This document shows positions 56,361-64,000 of a stretch of DNA of 64,000 bases, one piece after another; the first letter of the stretch is position 1, and each line of letters opens with the position of its first letter. The translations under genes were made by a program, and so were the position numbers. The notes beneath the pieces are model-generated. The model saw nothing but the letters and a program-made list of their open reading frames with translations. It had not been told where the DNA came from and made no database searches. Source of the DNA: Rhodobacteraceae bacterium CG17_big_fil_post_rev_8_21_14_2_50_63_15 (GTDB lineage Bacteria; Pseudomonadota; Alphaproteobacteria; Rhodobacterales; Rhodobacteraceae); assembly GCA_002783205.1 (NCBI GenBank), contig PFEY01000050.1, positions 1,569 to 65,568 on the forward strand. The letters run 5' to 3'.

Positions 56361-56702
56361 TCATCTCCGATCACGCCAAGCGAATGGGTTCGCACGTTCA
56401 TAGAGCCATGAATAAAGCGAGACCATCTGGTTGACCCGTTTGATGCGATAACCCAGCAATGCCACTCCGATCAACACAGCAGAGTCTATCAAATAATAGC
56501 GTAATGTCAGCAATGTGCCATCAAAAAGCGCAAAGTGGAAAAAGCGGATCGCAAGCCCAAGAAGCAGCGTGTAGAAAACCAGAAGCCAGATCGGCCTCCA
56601 GCTTCCTGCAAGGGCGCGCCCGGCCATGAACGCCGCACCGCCGCCGATTACCAAGGTGACGAAGAAGAACCTAGCGAAGTCAACCTCCCAGAGGATTCCC
56701 AA
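56361..56702 (-). CDS. Small membrane protein of the LIV cluster (DUF6867-like)
   Basis: A 113-aa protein with three hydrophobic segments (ARFFFVTLVIGGGAAFMAG, PIWLLVFYTLLLGLAI, LIDSAVLIGVALLGYRI) and a basic tail (NPFAWRDRR). It starts 1 bp after the livF stop and precedes livK. I recall a DUF6867-type protein in this position in alphaproteobacterial LIV operons. Role unknown. Confidence 0.72.
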   Translation of the reverse strand: MGILWEVDFARFFFVTLVIGGGAAFMAGRALAGSWRPIWLLVFYTLLLGLAIRFFHFALFDGTLLTLRYYLIDSAVLIGVALLGYRIKRVNQMVSLYSWLYERANPFAWRDRR

Positions 56703-56703
56703 C

Positions 56704-57432
56704 CTAATGTACTCCCCCCTCTAGATAGGCCGCGCGGATTTCCTCGCGCCCCAGCAGTTCGACCCCAGTGCCGGTCATAGTGATCTTGCCGTTGACCATC
56801 ACATAACCGCGATGCGCCAGCCGCAGCGCGTGGTGGGCGTTCTGTTCGACCAGAAACACCGTCAGCCCCTGGGTTGCGTTCAATTCGCGGATCGCGCCGA
56901 AAATCTGCTTTATGACCAGCGGTGCAAGCCCTAGGGACGGTTCATCCAGCAACAAGAGCCGCGGCTGAGCCATCAGTGCGCGGGCAATCGCCAGCATCTG
57001 TTGCTCGCCGCCCGAAAGCGTACCGCCGCGCTGATTTCTCCGCTCCTTCAGCAGCGGGAACAGGGCAAAGGCGCGTTCGATATCGCGGTCGAAATGGCTC
57101 GGGTCGGCAACCGACGCGCCGATCCGCAGGTTCTCCATGACCGTCATCCGACCGAAGATGCGGCGCCCTTCCGGCGATTGGGCGATGCCCATATGCATGA
57201 TCTGGTGGGTTGGGGTGCGGGTGATGTCATGGCCTCTATACAGAATCTGGCCGCTGCGCGCCTGGGGCGAGCCGCAGATTGTCATCATCAGGGTTGATTT
57301 CCCGGCACCGTTGGCTCCGATCAGGGTTACGATCTCGCCTTCATGCACATCGAGCGATACCCCGCGCAGCGCTTGGATCCTGCCATAGAAGGTCTCGACC
57401 TGCGAAACGGAGAGTAGGGCGGGGGCATTCAT
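56704..57432 (-). CDS. livF: LIV-type ABC transporter, ATPase LivF
   Basis: A 242-aa ATPase: Walker A GANGAGKST, signature LSGGEQQMLAIARALM, Walker B LLLLDEPSLGLAP and the switch His in VFLVEQNAHHAL. Short LivF type. Start overlaps the livG stop by 4 bp. Confidence 0.93.
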   Translation of the reverse strand: MNAPALLSVSQVETFYGRIQALRGVSLDVHEGEIVTLIGANGAGKSTLMMTICGSPQARSGQILYRGHDITRTPTHQIMHMGIAQSPEGRRIFGRMTVMENLRIGASVADPSHFDRDIERAFALFPLLKERRNQRGGTLSGGEQQMLAIARALMAQPRLLLLDEPSLGLAPLVIKQIFGAIRELNATQGLTVFLVEQNAHHALRLAHRGYVMVNGKITMTGTGVELLGREEIRAAYLEGGVH

Positions 57433-58319
57433 GTGGCAGCCCCCCCATGACCTGGCGTTCGCGCCGCAAGGTCCTTGATCTCGTGTTCCACCGCGGTGAG
57501 ATCCTCGTCCTCGACTCCCAGATAAGCCGCGATCACCTTGGGATCGATGCGAATATCGGCAGGTGATCCATCGGCGATCTTCTTGCCGTAATCGAGCACG
57601 ACGATATGGTCGGAGATTCCCATCACCACGCTCATGTCATGCTCGATCAGCAAGATGCCCACGTCGCGCTCCTTGCGGATGAACAGCAGCAGATGGTTGA
57701 GCTCGTCGGATTCGCGAGGGTTGAGACCGGCGGCAGGCTCGTCAAGACAAAGAAGCTGCGGGTCGGTGCACATCGCCCGCGCGATTTCGAGGCGGCGCTG
57801 CGCGCCATAGGGCAGATCGGCCGCGGCGTCATCGGCACGATCGAGGAGACCGGCGTGACCCAGCCAGTATTTCGCAAGCTCAACCGCTGCATCCTCGGCC
57901 CGCTTGTAGCCGCCGAGGCCCAGCACACCGCCCAAGGTAAAGCCCGAGGCCCGCATCAGCGGGTTGTGCTGCGCCACAAGCAGGTTCTCGAGCGCCGTCA
58001 TGCCGCCGAACAGGCGGATGTTCTGAAAGGTGCGGGCAACCTTGGCCTTGCGCGGTATCTCGAAGTCTGCCAGCCGCTCGAGCAGGTATGAGTGGCCGTT
58101 CGCCTGAGTCATGGTGATCCGTCCAATGCTCGGCTTGTAGAATCCGGTGATGCAGTTGAACACCGTGGTCTTGCCAGCGCCATTTGGGCCGATCAGAGCG
58201 GTGATGTCGCCATGGCGCACATCGAAGGACAGATCGTCGATCGCGGTCAGCCCGCCAAAACGCATGGTCAGGTGCTCGACCTGCAACAGCACGTCGCTGC
58301 GGGGCATGTCAGCGCACAT
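57429..58319 (-). CDS. livG: LIV-type ABC transporter, ATPase LivG
   Basis: A 296-aa ATPase with Walker A GPNGAGKTT, the LivG insert GLTAIDDLSFDV/GFYKPSIGRI, signature-region DLPYGAQRRLEIARAM and Walker B LLCLDEPAAGLNP. The frame opens at 58352, inside livM; the ATG at 58319 directly after the livM stop is preferred, with MPRSDVLLQVEHL at 58307 as alternative. Confidence 0.92.
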   Translation of the reverse strand: MCADMPRSDVLLQVEHLTMRFGGLTAIDDLSFDVRHGDITALIGPNGAGKTTVFNCITGFYKPSIGRITMTQANGHSYLLERLADFEIPRKAKVARTFQNIRLFGGMTALENLLVAQHNPLMRASGFTLGGVLGLGGYKRAEDAAVELAKYWLGHAGLLDRADDAAADLPYGAQRRLEIARAMCTDPQLLCLDEPAAGLNPRESDELNHLLLFIRKERDVGILLIEHDMSVVMGISDHIVVLDYGKKIADGSPADIRIDPKVIAAYLGVEDEDLTAVEHEIKDLAARTPGHGGAAT

Positions 58320-58320
58320 C

Positions 58321-59640
58321 TCAGTGGCCCTCGCCTTGCGATACCAGTGCACCGGAAATGGTCTTTCGCGTCCTGAAGAAGATCGACGGTTCGCGCCCTG
58401 CGATCAACCCGCGCGGGCGCCAGATCATGATCAGCACCATCGCCAGCCCGAAGATCAGCATCCTGTATTGCTCGAATTCGCGGAACACCTCGAAGCCGCC
58501 GATCAGGGCCACCGAAGCAATCACGACCCCCATCTGCGAGCCCATCCCGCCCAGCACGACGATTGCCAGCACCAGCGCCGATTCGGTGAAGGTGAAGCTT
58601 TCGGGCGAAATGAAGCCCTGCCGTGTGGCAAAGAAAGCCCCGGCAAAGCCCGCGAACAAGGCGCCGGTGGCAAAGGCCGAAAGCTTGACCGTCGTGGTGT
58701 TGAGCCCCAACGAGCGGCAGGCGATCTCGTCTTCCCGCAATGCCTCCCAAGCGCGCCCGATCGGCAGGCGTCGCAGGCGTATGGTTACGAAGTTGGTGAG
58801 CAACGCCAGCGCGAGGATCAGGAAGTAAAGGAACACGATCCGGTGCAGCGACGAGTATTCGATGCCAAAGGTATCGGCAAAGCCACCCGGCCCGCGCTCG
58901 AACCCGACAATGCCAAAGAAATCGGGACGCGGGATGCCAGAGATCCCGTCCGGCCCGCCGGTGAACCAGTACCAGTTCAAGAGCACGATGCGGATAATCT
59001 CGCCGAATGCCAGGGTCACGATCGCCAGATAGTCACCACGCAGCCGCAGCACCGGGAAACCGAGAATGATGCCCCAAAACGCAGCAAGAATGCCCGAGAC
59101 TGGAAGGCACAGCCAGAACGACCAGCCGAAATAATGCGCCAGCAACGCATAGGAATAGGCCCCGACCGCATAGAATGCGACATAGCCCAGATCGAGCAGC
59201 CCGGCCAGCCCAACCACGATGTTCAGGCCCCAGCCCAGCATCACATAGGTCAGCACCAGGATTGACAGGTCCAGAATGTAACGGTCGGTGAAGGGCAGAA
59301 ATGGCAGCACCAGCGCAAAGATCAGCGTGGCAGGCCGCACGAAGCGGCCAGAAAGCTTCAGGTTGCGCGCCCAATCCGGCATCATCCCAGCCGGACTCCA
59401 GGCCGACCTGGCACCCGGCTTGCGGTTCCACCAGATCAGGTGCAGCATCAGGCGTCCAGCCACCACCATGGCGGCGAGGCCAAGTGCCGCACTCCATCTC
59501 GGAACCAGTTTCAGCCCGCCGGGAATGGTTTCGGTGCGCAAACCGACCATCACTCCGAAAATAACCAGGCTGATGACGGCTGTCACCACGAGGTCTGCCA
59601 AGAGCGTGGCGGCAGCGGTTCTGGGGCCCCTGAGCACCAT
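58321..59640 (-). CDS. livM: LIV-type ABC transporter, permease LivM
   Basis: A 439-aa permease. It is longer than many LivM proteins because of an N-terminal extension with two or three additional hydrophobic segments ([37 protein letters not shown]). The core has the permease signature region [21 protein letters not shown]. The start shares a base with the livH stop. Confidence 0.92.
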   Translation of the reverse strand: MVLRGPRTAAATLLADLVVTAVISLVIFGVMVGLRTETIPGGLKLVPRWSAALGLAAMVVAGRLMLHLIWWNRKPGARSAWSPAGMMPDWARNLKLSGRFVRPATLIFALVLPFLPFTDRYILDLSILVLTYVMLGWGLNIVVGLAGLLDLGYVAFYAVGAYSYALLAHYFGWSFWLCLPVSGILAAFWGIILGFPVLRLRGDYLAIVTLAFGEIIRIVLLNWYWFTGGPDGISGIPRPDFFGIVGFERGPGGFADTFGIEYSSLHRIVFLYFLILALALLTNFVTIRLRRLPIGRAWEALREDEIACRSLGLNTTTVKLSAFATGALFAGFAGAFFATRQGFISPESFTFTESALVLAIVVLGGMGSQMGVVIASVALIGGFEVFREFEQYRMLIFGLAMVLIMIWRPRGLIAGREPSIFFRTRKTISGALVSQGEGH

Positions 59641-60575
59641 CAGACCTTCTCGACCTCGGGTTTGCCCAACAGCCCCTGCGGCAGAAAGATCAGCACCAGC
59701 GCGAGCATGGCAAAGGCGGCGACATCCTTGTATTCGATCGAGAAATAAGCCGACCAGAACGTCTCTATCAGGCCGATCACCAGTCCGCCCAGCATCGCGC
59801 CCGGCAAGGATCCGATGCCGCCCAGCACCGCCGCGGTGAAGGCCTTTACCCCGGCGACGAAGCCAATGAAGAAGTCGATCACGCCATAGTAGAGCAGGAA
59901 CATCAGTCCCGCCACCGCCGCAAGCGCCGCCCCCAGCACGAAGGTCAGTGAGATGGTGCGATCGACGTTTATCCCCGACAGCGCCGCCATCTTTGTGTCC
60001 TGTTCACACGCGCGCTGCGCCCGCCCCAGCGGAGTCTTGGCGATCAGCAGGGTGAAGATCACCATCAGCGAAAAGGTGATGACCACGATGAATATCTGCA
60101 TGTTCGACACCTGCACCAGGAATTCACCATTCGCGTCGACCCGCCGCATGATGGTATGGCCACCGCTGATGATCGGCTGTAACGGCTTCACCCGTGCGCC
60201 TTGCGATATCTGCACATAGTTCTGCAATACGATCGACATGCCGATGGCGGTGATTAGCGGCGCCAGCCGGAATGATCCGCGCAACGGCCGGTAGGCGACA
60301 CGTTCAACCGTCCAACCGTAAACCGAGGCCACGATCATAGAGATCACCAGCACCAGGATCAGCGCCAAAATTGTCAACCCCAACCCGGTTGAGGCGGTCA
60401 ACCCCAGTGCGGTGATGACAATCAGCGACACAAAAGCACCGACCATGAAGATGTCTCCATGGGCGAAGTTGATCATTCCGACGATTCCGTAGACCAGCGT
60501 ATAACCGATTGCGATCAGGCCGTAGATCGACCCGAGCGTGACCCCGTTGATCAGTTGCTGAACGAAATATTCCAT
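59640..60575 (-). CDS. livH: LIV-type ABC transporter, permease LivH
   Basis: A 311-aa permease starting [20 protein letters not shown], the standard LivH N-terminus, with GGGAGGT before the ATG at 60575. About eight membrane helices; coupling loop near [20 protein letters not shown]. First gene of the transporter operon, whose promoter must lie in the 145 bp up to the IS end at 60722. Confidence 0.92.
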   Translation of the reverse strand: MEYFVQQLINGVTLGSIYGLIAIGYTLVYGIVGMINFAHGDIFMVGAFVSLIVITALGLTASTGLGLTILALILVLVISMIVASVYGWTVERVAYRPLRGSFRLAPLITAIGMSIVLQNYVQISQGARVKPLQPIISGGHTIMRRVDANGEFLVQVSNMQIFIVVITFSLMVIFTLLIAKTPLGRAQRACEQDTKMAALSGINVDRTISLTFVLGAALAAVAGLMFLLYYGVIDFFIGFVAGVKAFTAAVLGGIGSLPGAMLGGLVIGLIETFWSAYFSIEYKDVAAFAMLALVLIFLPQGLLGKPEVEKV

Positions 60576-60721
60576 CAGACCTCCCAGCATTCTTGACGGA
60601 ACCAAGACACGTCAACCACCCGGGAATGTCCCGATTCTTGTCTATTTTGGCTTGGCAGGCGCCCCCCGTGAGAGGATGCTATATGGTCCCGGATTTCTGT
60701 TCAAGGCACTTGATGTAGCAC

Positions 60722-60734
60722 TGAACCGCCCCGG
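60722..60734 (+). repeat. IS3-type terminal repeat (right-hand end beside orfB)
   Basis: TGAACCGCCCCGG on the plus strand, followed by TTTCAGCGGAGA. It lies 3 bp outside the C-terminal end of the orfB remnant, where the right end of an IS3 element belongs. Identical over 13 bases to the end at 44869-44881 on the other strand. Confidence 0.7.
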
Positions 60735-60736
60735 TT

Positions 60737-60990
60737 TCAGCGGAGACCTTTAACTTCATCTGACACGATCATATCGAGCGCGTCGCGCTGTCCATGCAAG
60801 TTCTTCTCGACCTCGGCTGGTGGGATGTTCTCGATGAGACCAAGCAGGTGCCGATTGTTGAACCAATCGATCCACCCGAGCATGGCCATTTCCGGGTCCT
60901 GCTTGTTCCGCCACGGTCCCTGGCGATGGACGATCAATTCTGTCTCGGCCATCTCTCGACGCCGAGATGGCCGTTTTACGTTCTTTCAAG
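60737..60990 (-). pseudogene. IS3-family transposase OrfB, C-terminal remnant
   Basis: Minus-strand translation gives GPWRNKQDPEMAMLGWIDWF and NNRHLLGLIENIPPAEVE, the characteristic end of IS3-type integrase-fold transposases. All upstream catalytic DDE parts are missing, so only the last 60-70 residues and the adjacent end repeat remain. Inactive. Confidence 0.82.
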
Positions 60991-61083
60991 GGCTTCCTTG
61001 AGCAGATCTTTCTGAATGCTCAGATCCGCATACAGCCCCTTGCTTTCAGGGGATTACCACTCGATCTCAGAAAAAAAGAGAAA

Positions 61084-61290
61084 TCAGTTCTTTTTCAGCG
61101 GGCAGGTCGAGAGCCCCAAGATCGAATAGAGCGGGCAGCTGGACATCAGGCCGGTCGCCAAGGGAATGATGCCGATCAGGTAAAGCCAACTGTAGGCACC
61201 ATCATTGTTCATGGCATAGCCGGCAAGCAAGGCAACACCAAGAATGATGCGCAGGGCGCGGTCGATGGAACCGACATTTTTCTTGAGCAT
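61084..61290 (-). CDS. DUF2892/YgaP-type membrane protein
   Basis: A 68-aa protein with two membrane helices: NVGSIDRALRIILGVALLAG and SWLYLIGIIPLATGLMSSCP, followed by LYSILGLSTCP. That N-G-x-D-R...CP..LGL..C pattern is the DUF2892 family (the membrane part of YgaP-like proteins). Function unknown, sometimes linked to sulfur metabolism. Ribosome site AAGGAGA before the ATG. Confidence 0.88.
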   Translation of the reverse strand: MLKKNVGSIDRALRIILGVALLAGYAMNNDGAYSWLYLIGIIPLATGLMSSCPLYSILGLSTCPLKKN

Positions 61291-61391
61291 GGAAAATCTC
61301 CTTGTTCGGAGGTCACAATGACCCGCGTTACAGGCTCATCATGACAGCAGTTGACACTACGGTCTGTGATCTAATCACAGATCTGCAACAC

Positions 61392-62015
61392 TCATTTGAA
61401 GTAGCGGCTATCCTTGATCTGATCCCAGGCCCAGACCACCTGTTGCAGTTGCTCCTCCTGACTGCGGTCGCCACCGTTGATATCGGGATGCAGGACCTTG
61501 ATCAGAGACTTGTACGCCTTGCGCAATTCTGCCTTGGTCCAGGTGTCGTTTGCTTCCAGAATCTCGATCGCGCGACGCTCTGTCGGCGGAAGCTTGCGTT
61601 CGCCGCTTCGCGTCTTGCCTGGGTTCTGGGTGGCATTCACGCCCAGAACCTGAAGCGGATCCTCGATGCCGAGCCGTGCCCATGCCCGCGCCTCGGGGTC
61701 GCTGAATCGGCGGGTTTCGCGTTCCCATATCTTGTCCTTGGACATCTGGGCGTTGAGTTCCGCCTCTGTGGTGCCTTCAAAGAAATTCCATTTCAGATTG
61801 TACTCGCGCACATGCTGCTGACAGAACCAAAAGTAGTCATCCAGCACATCGGGAGCCTTGGGAGCCCGGAATTTTCCGGCGTCACCGCAGCCGGGATGAT
61901 CGCAGATCCGGGTTGACGTTTCTGATTCCCCGGACATGCCTCGTCGGCCTCTCGGATTCCTCTTCTTGGCGGAGGAGACGGACATATCGAAACCGAAGGG
62001 ATCGGATTTTGTCAT
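61392..62015 (-). CDS. J-domain protein
   Basis: A 207-aa protein whose C-terminal 65 residues form a DnaJ domain with the HPD motif (VLHPDINGGD) after an AELRKAYKSLIK helix, so it should stimulate a DnaK-type chaperone. The N-terminal half has a zinc-like CDHPGCGDAGKFRAP and FWFCQQHV segment. This architecture is common in alphaproteobacteria; the client is unknown. Confidence 0.9.
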   Translation of the reverse strand: MTKSDPFGFDMSVSSAKKRNPRGRRGMSGESETSTRICDHPGCGDAGKFRAPKAPDVLDDYFWFCQQHVREYNLKWNFFEGTTEAELNAQMSKDKIWERETRRFSDPEARAWARLGIEDPLQVLGVNATQNPGKTRSGERKLPPTERRAIEILEANDTWTKAELRKAYKSLIKVLHPDINGGDRSQEEQLQQVVWAWDQIKDSRYFK

Positions 62016-62183
62016 GGGTCTTCCCTTTGCGAGTCAGGACGCAGAGTGTATGCCAAAACGTGGTGAAATGAAGGGGGCGTCGTGAAAAATTTCTGTGACC
62101 GCTGGTCTGGTCACAAACGCCGGCCGGTCGGCGGCGTCATTGGCAAATCACTGAAATTGCGACGAATGCAAGTCGGCCGATTG

Positions 62184-62507
62184 TCATTCCTGCACTCTCG
62201 GCAAAACTGGCGATGACACGGAAGCGACTGTTGCGTCCGCGTGCTCTGACGGGAAGGCTCCAGGCTTTTGCGATGACGTGTCGCGGCGAAACACCAGCAC
62301 AGATCGATAGACCGTCTGGCTGGACGTGAGACCCTGACGTTCTTCGCTGGGAAGGATGTCACTGCGCAGGTAAGCCCAGCCGTCCCGTCCCATAGTGTTC
62401 AGCAAATCCTCGAGGCCGAGCGCAAAGCGGGCTTCTGGGGCCTTGACGCCGGGGGCCTTGCGACCGCGGGTTGGTGCGGGGATGACTTTGTACTCGAAAA
62501 CGGTCAT
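62184..62507 (-). CDS. DUF4177-type protein
   Basis: A 107-aa protein starting MTVFEYKVIPAPTRG. The core (EYKVIPAP ... LLNTMGRDGWAYLRSDILPSEE ... VYRSVLVFRR) is the DUF4177 fold, after which a Ser/Pro/Ala-rich tail follows. The start at 62507 is set by the conserved first strand; the open frame upstream is not coding. Function unknown. Confidence 0.85.
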   Translation of the reverse strand: MTVFEYKVIPAPTRGRKAPGVKAPEARFALGLEDLLNTMGRDGWAYLRSDILPSEERQGLTSSQTVYRSVLVFRRDTSSQKPGAFPSEHADATVASVSSPVLPRVQE

Positions 62508-62572
62508 GGGCGACTCCGGGCTAGCAAAGGAGAAGATCCTACGCGACAGCGGGCGCAGTGCAAGCCAAAGAA

Positions 62573-62600
62573 ACGCCCCCAAATTAAAATCCGGGGGCGT
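62573..62600 (-). terminator. Terminator after infC
   Basis: ACGCCCCC and GGGGGCGT form an 8-bp stem around a 12-base AT-rich loop, starting 23 bp after the infC stop on the minus strand, followed there by TTTCTTTGG. This fits an intrinsic terminator. Confidence 0.75.
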
Positions 62601-62623
62601 GTTTCTTCAGGGATGCGTGGCAC

Positions 62624-63169
62624 TCACTTTGGACCGGGCCCGATCATCATGATCATCTGACGACCCTCCATTTTGGGCATGTTCTCGATGCGTCCGACCT
62701 CCTTTATGTCATCCGCAATACGTTCCAGCAACTGCCGCCCAAGGTCGAGGTGCGCCATCTCTCGCCCCCGGAATCTAAGGGTGATCTTCACCTTGTCACC
62801 ACCTTCGAGGAACTTCACCACGCTGCGCATCTTGACATCGTAATCATGCGTGTCGGTGCCGGGGCGGAACTTGATTTCCTTGACCTCGATGATCTTTTGC
62901 TTCTTGCGCGCTTCGGCCTCGCGCTTCTGGGTCTCGTACTTGTACTTTCCGAAGTCCATGATCTTGCAGACCGGCGGGGTGGCATTGGGCGAAATCTCGA
63001 CAAGGTCAAGTCCAGCCTTGTCGGCCATCTCAAGCGCCTCGTCGGGTGTCACGACGCCGACATTTTCGCCGTCTGCGCCAATCAGGCGGATTTCGTCGGC
63101 ACGGATACGCTCATTGATACGGGGGCCGGTTTCGCGTGAGGGGGGCGCGTTGTGAGGTCTGCGGGCTAT
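62624..63169 (-). CDS. infC: Translation initiation factor IF-3, AUA start
   Basis: IF-3 binds the 30S subunit and checks start codons. The frame with an ATG at 63052 gives only 142 aa and lacks the conserved N-terminus, but the same frame continues upstream without a stop through [20 protein letters not shown] to an ATA codon at 63169, preceded by AAGGAA. Starting there gives 181 aa, the normal length. A rare start codon is the known device by which IF-3 represses its own synthesis (AUU in Escherichia coli). The C-terminal domain is complete. Confidence 0.88.
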   Translation of the reverse strand: MARRPHNAPPSRETGPRINERIRADEIRLIGADGENVGVVTPDEALEMADKAGLDLVEISPNATPPVCKIMDFGKYKYETQKREAEARKKQKIIEVKEIKFRPGTDTHDYDVKMRSVVKFLEGGDKVKITLRFRGREMAHLDLGRQLLERIADDIKEVGRIENMPKMEGRQMIMMIGPGPK

Positions 63170-63385
63170 GGCTGTGTTCCTTCGATTGTTGAACGGGCAG
63201 GTTGAATTTGACGCCGCAGGTTAAACGCGGCGCGATATGCTTTCAAGCGGCAAAATCGGCGGGGCTGAGCCGATACCAGGGGAAGTTCCCGTTGCGTCTT
63301 TTCATTTTTCTCTGCATCTGGGAAAGAGAGATCAAGCGGTCCGGGCGATGTGCCGGGGTCCGGTTCGAATTTGAAGGAGACAACA

Positions 63386-64000
63386 ATGCGAAACCTGATT
63401 TGGGTCATTCTGGCGGTGGTAATCCTGCTGGGCGGCTATATGCTCTTTACCGGAAAGTCTGTGACAGAGGTGGTGGAGGGCGTCACCGACTCTGCGCAAG
63501 AGGTTGAAGCGCCAGCGGCGCTGGAAGATGCTGGCGCTGCCGTCGGCGAAGCGGCGGAGCAGGCCGCAGAGACCGCAAAGGAGACCGCAGCCGAAGCGGT
63601 AGAAGCTGCAACTGACGCGACCGAGGCCGTGACGGAAGGTGCCGCTGACGCAGCTGATGCGGTGGCCGACACCGCAGGCGCAGCCGCCGAGGCTGCCTCG
63701 AATGCGGCGACAGAGGCCGTGAATGCGGCAAGCGAGGCCGCAGGGCAAGCGGCTGACGCCGCAACCGAAGCTGCGGGCGCCGTCAGCGAGGCCGTGTCCG
63801 AGACCATCCAGAGCGCTACGGAAGCTGCTCCTGCGGTTGGTGCAGAGGCTGCGGGTGCGACGGAGATGCCAGAAGCTCTTACCCTTGACGGCTTTGACTT
63901 TGATACGGTCAGCGGCCTGATCAAGGACGCAAATCTTGGCGCCATGCAGGAAAACCTCTTGATAGAGGGGATCAAGGCCTCAGAGAATAATCCCGATCTT
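63386..64000 (+). CDS. Ala-rich membrane-anchored protein, 5' part
   Basis: ATG at 63386 follows GAAGGAGA and opens a frame that runs off the right edge (205 codons). Residues 4-22 (LIWVILAVVILLGGYMLFTG) are a single membrane anchor. About 120 residues of Ala/Glu/Thr-rich helical repeats follow (units such as EAAEQAAETAKETAAEA), then a less biased part near TLDGFDFDTVSGLI. It resembles LEA-like or envelope-spacer proteins; the function-bearing domain may be beyond the window. Confidence 0.75.
   Translation, partial: MRNLIWVILAVVILLGGYMLFTGKSVTEVVEGVTDSAQEVEAPAALEDAGAAVGEAAEQAAETAKETAAEAVEAATDATEAVTEGAADAADAVADTAGAAAEAASNAATEAVNAASEAAGQAADAATEAAGAVSEAVSETIQSATEAAPAVGAEAAGATEMPEALTLDGFDFDTVSGLIKDANLGAMQENLLIEGIKASENNPDL

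Noticed and set aside
1..64000. CRISPR arrays, prophage or rRNA genes
   Set aside because: No regularly spaced repeats, phage structural genes or rRNA sequence were seen in the window.

Overview
The window looks like the chromosome of an alphaproteobacterium of the Rhodobacteraceae, roseobacter type. The clues are the high-GC coding style, a choline/choline-O-sulfate cluster (betI-betC-betA with choXWV), an N-methylglutamate-synthase-type cluster with a GmaS/GlnT-type synthetase, a hybrid malic enzyme, prpE with short-chain-acyl-CoA-regulator-like sites, a LuxI-type synthase and several small proteins typical of the group. All assignments come from reading the sequence; no database search was run.

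0-20 kb is mostly ordinary metabolism: the start of an exported SPOR-type protein, upp, maeB, prpE, a secreted CIA30 protein, nadK, glyA, a small membrane protein, an alpha/beta hydrolase and a PhnA-type zinc protein. Then come the choline uptake genes (choX, choW, choV, minus strand) preceded by an orphan family-5 solute-binding protein, diverging from betI-betC-betA, with a BetI-like operator between them. An exported nuclease and tRNA-Thr(CGU) close this part.

20.8-35.3 kb is a signalling island, all on the plus strand. A LuxI-family synthase without a LuxR neighbour is followed by two paralogous receiver proteins with a shared unassigned output domain, and a histidine kinase between them. 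Next is a tightly packed run: Ser/Thr kinase, FHA protein, PP2C phosphatase, three different dynamin-like GTPases, a small roadblock-like protein and a 258-aa protein I cannot assign. Four-base start/stop overlaps join most of the run. This is the best candidate for an undescribed system: a phosphorylation-controlled multi-GTPase machine, possibly membrane-associated.

35.6-44.4 kb holds a universal stress protein and the minus-strand mgsA-mgsB-mgsC-gmaS-type genes. Diverging from them is an amine/amino-acid permease preceded by three very small membrane proteins, one of only 55 aa.

44.9-60.7 kb is a metabolic block whose two edges are matching 13-bp ends of a decayed IS3-type element, one beside an orfA fragment and one beside an orfB fragment. 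Inside are a 2-oxoacid/acetoin-dehydrogenase-type E1 (two subunits), a free-standing 77-aa lipoyl protein, a bare E2 catalytic domain, a lipoate-ligase-like protein, a Tat-exported small subunit with a GMC dehydrogenase, an exported VOC protein, a HupE/UreJ-like protein, an AcoR-like regulator with a broken AAA+ site, and a complete LIV-type ABC importer. A reasonable reading is periplasmic oxidation of an alcohol or sugar-like compound, import, then oxidative cleavage to an acyl-CoA; the substrate is unknown.

61-64 kb returns to household genes: a DUF2892 membrane protein, a J-domain protein, a DUF4177 protein, infC with a non-canonical AUA start, and the beginning of an Ala-rich membrane-anchored protein that runs off the window.
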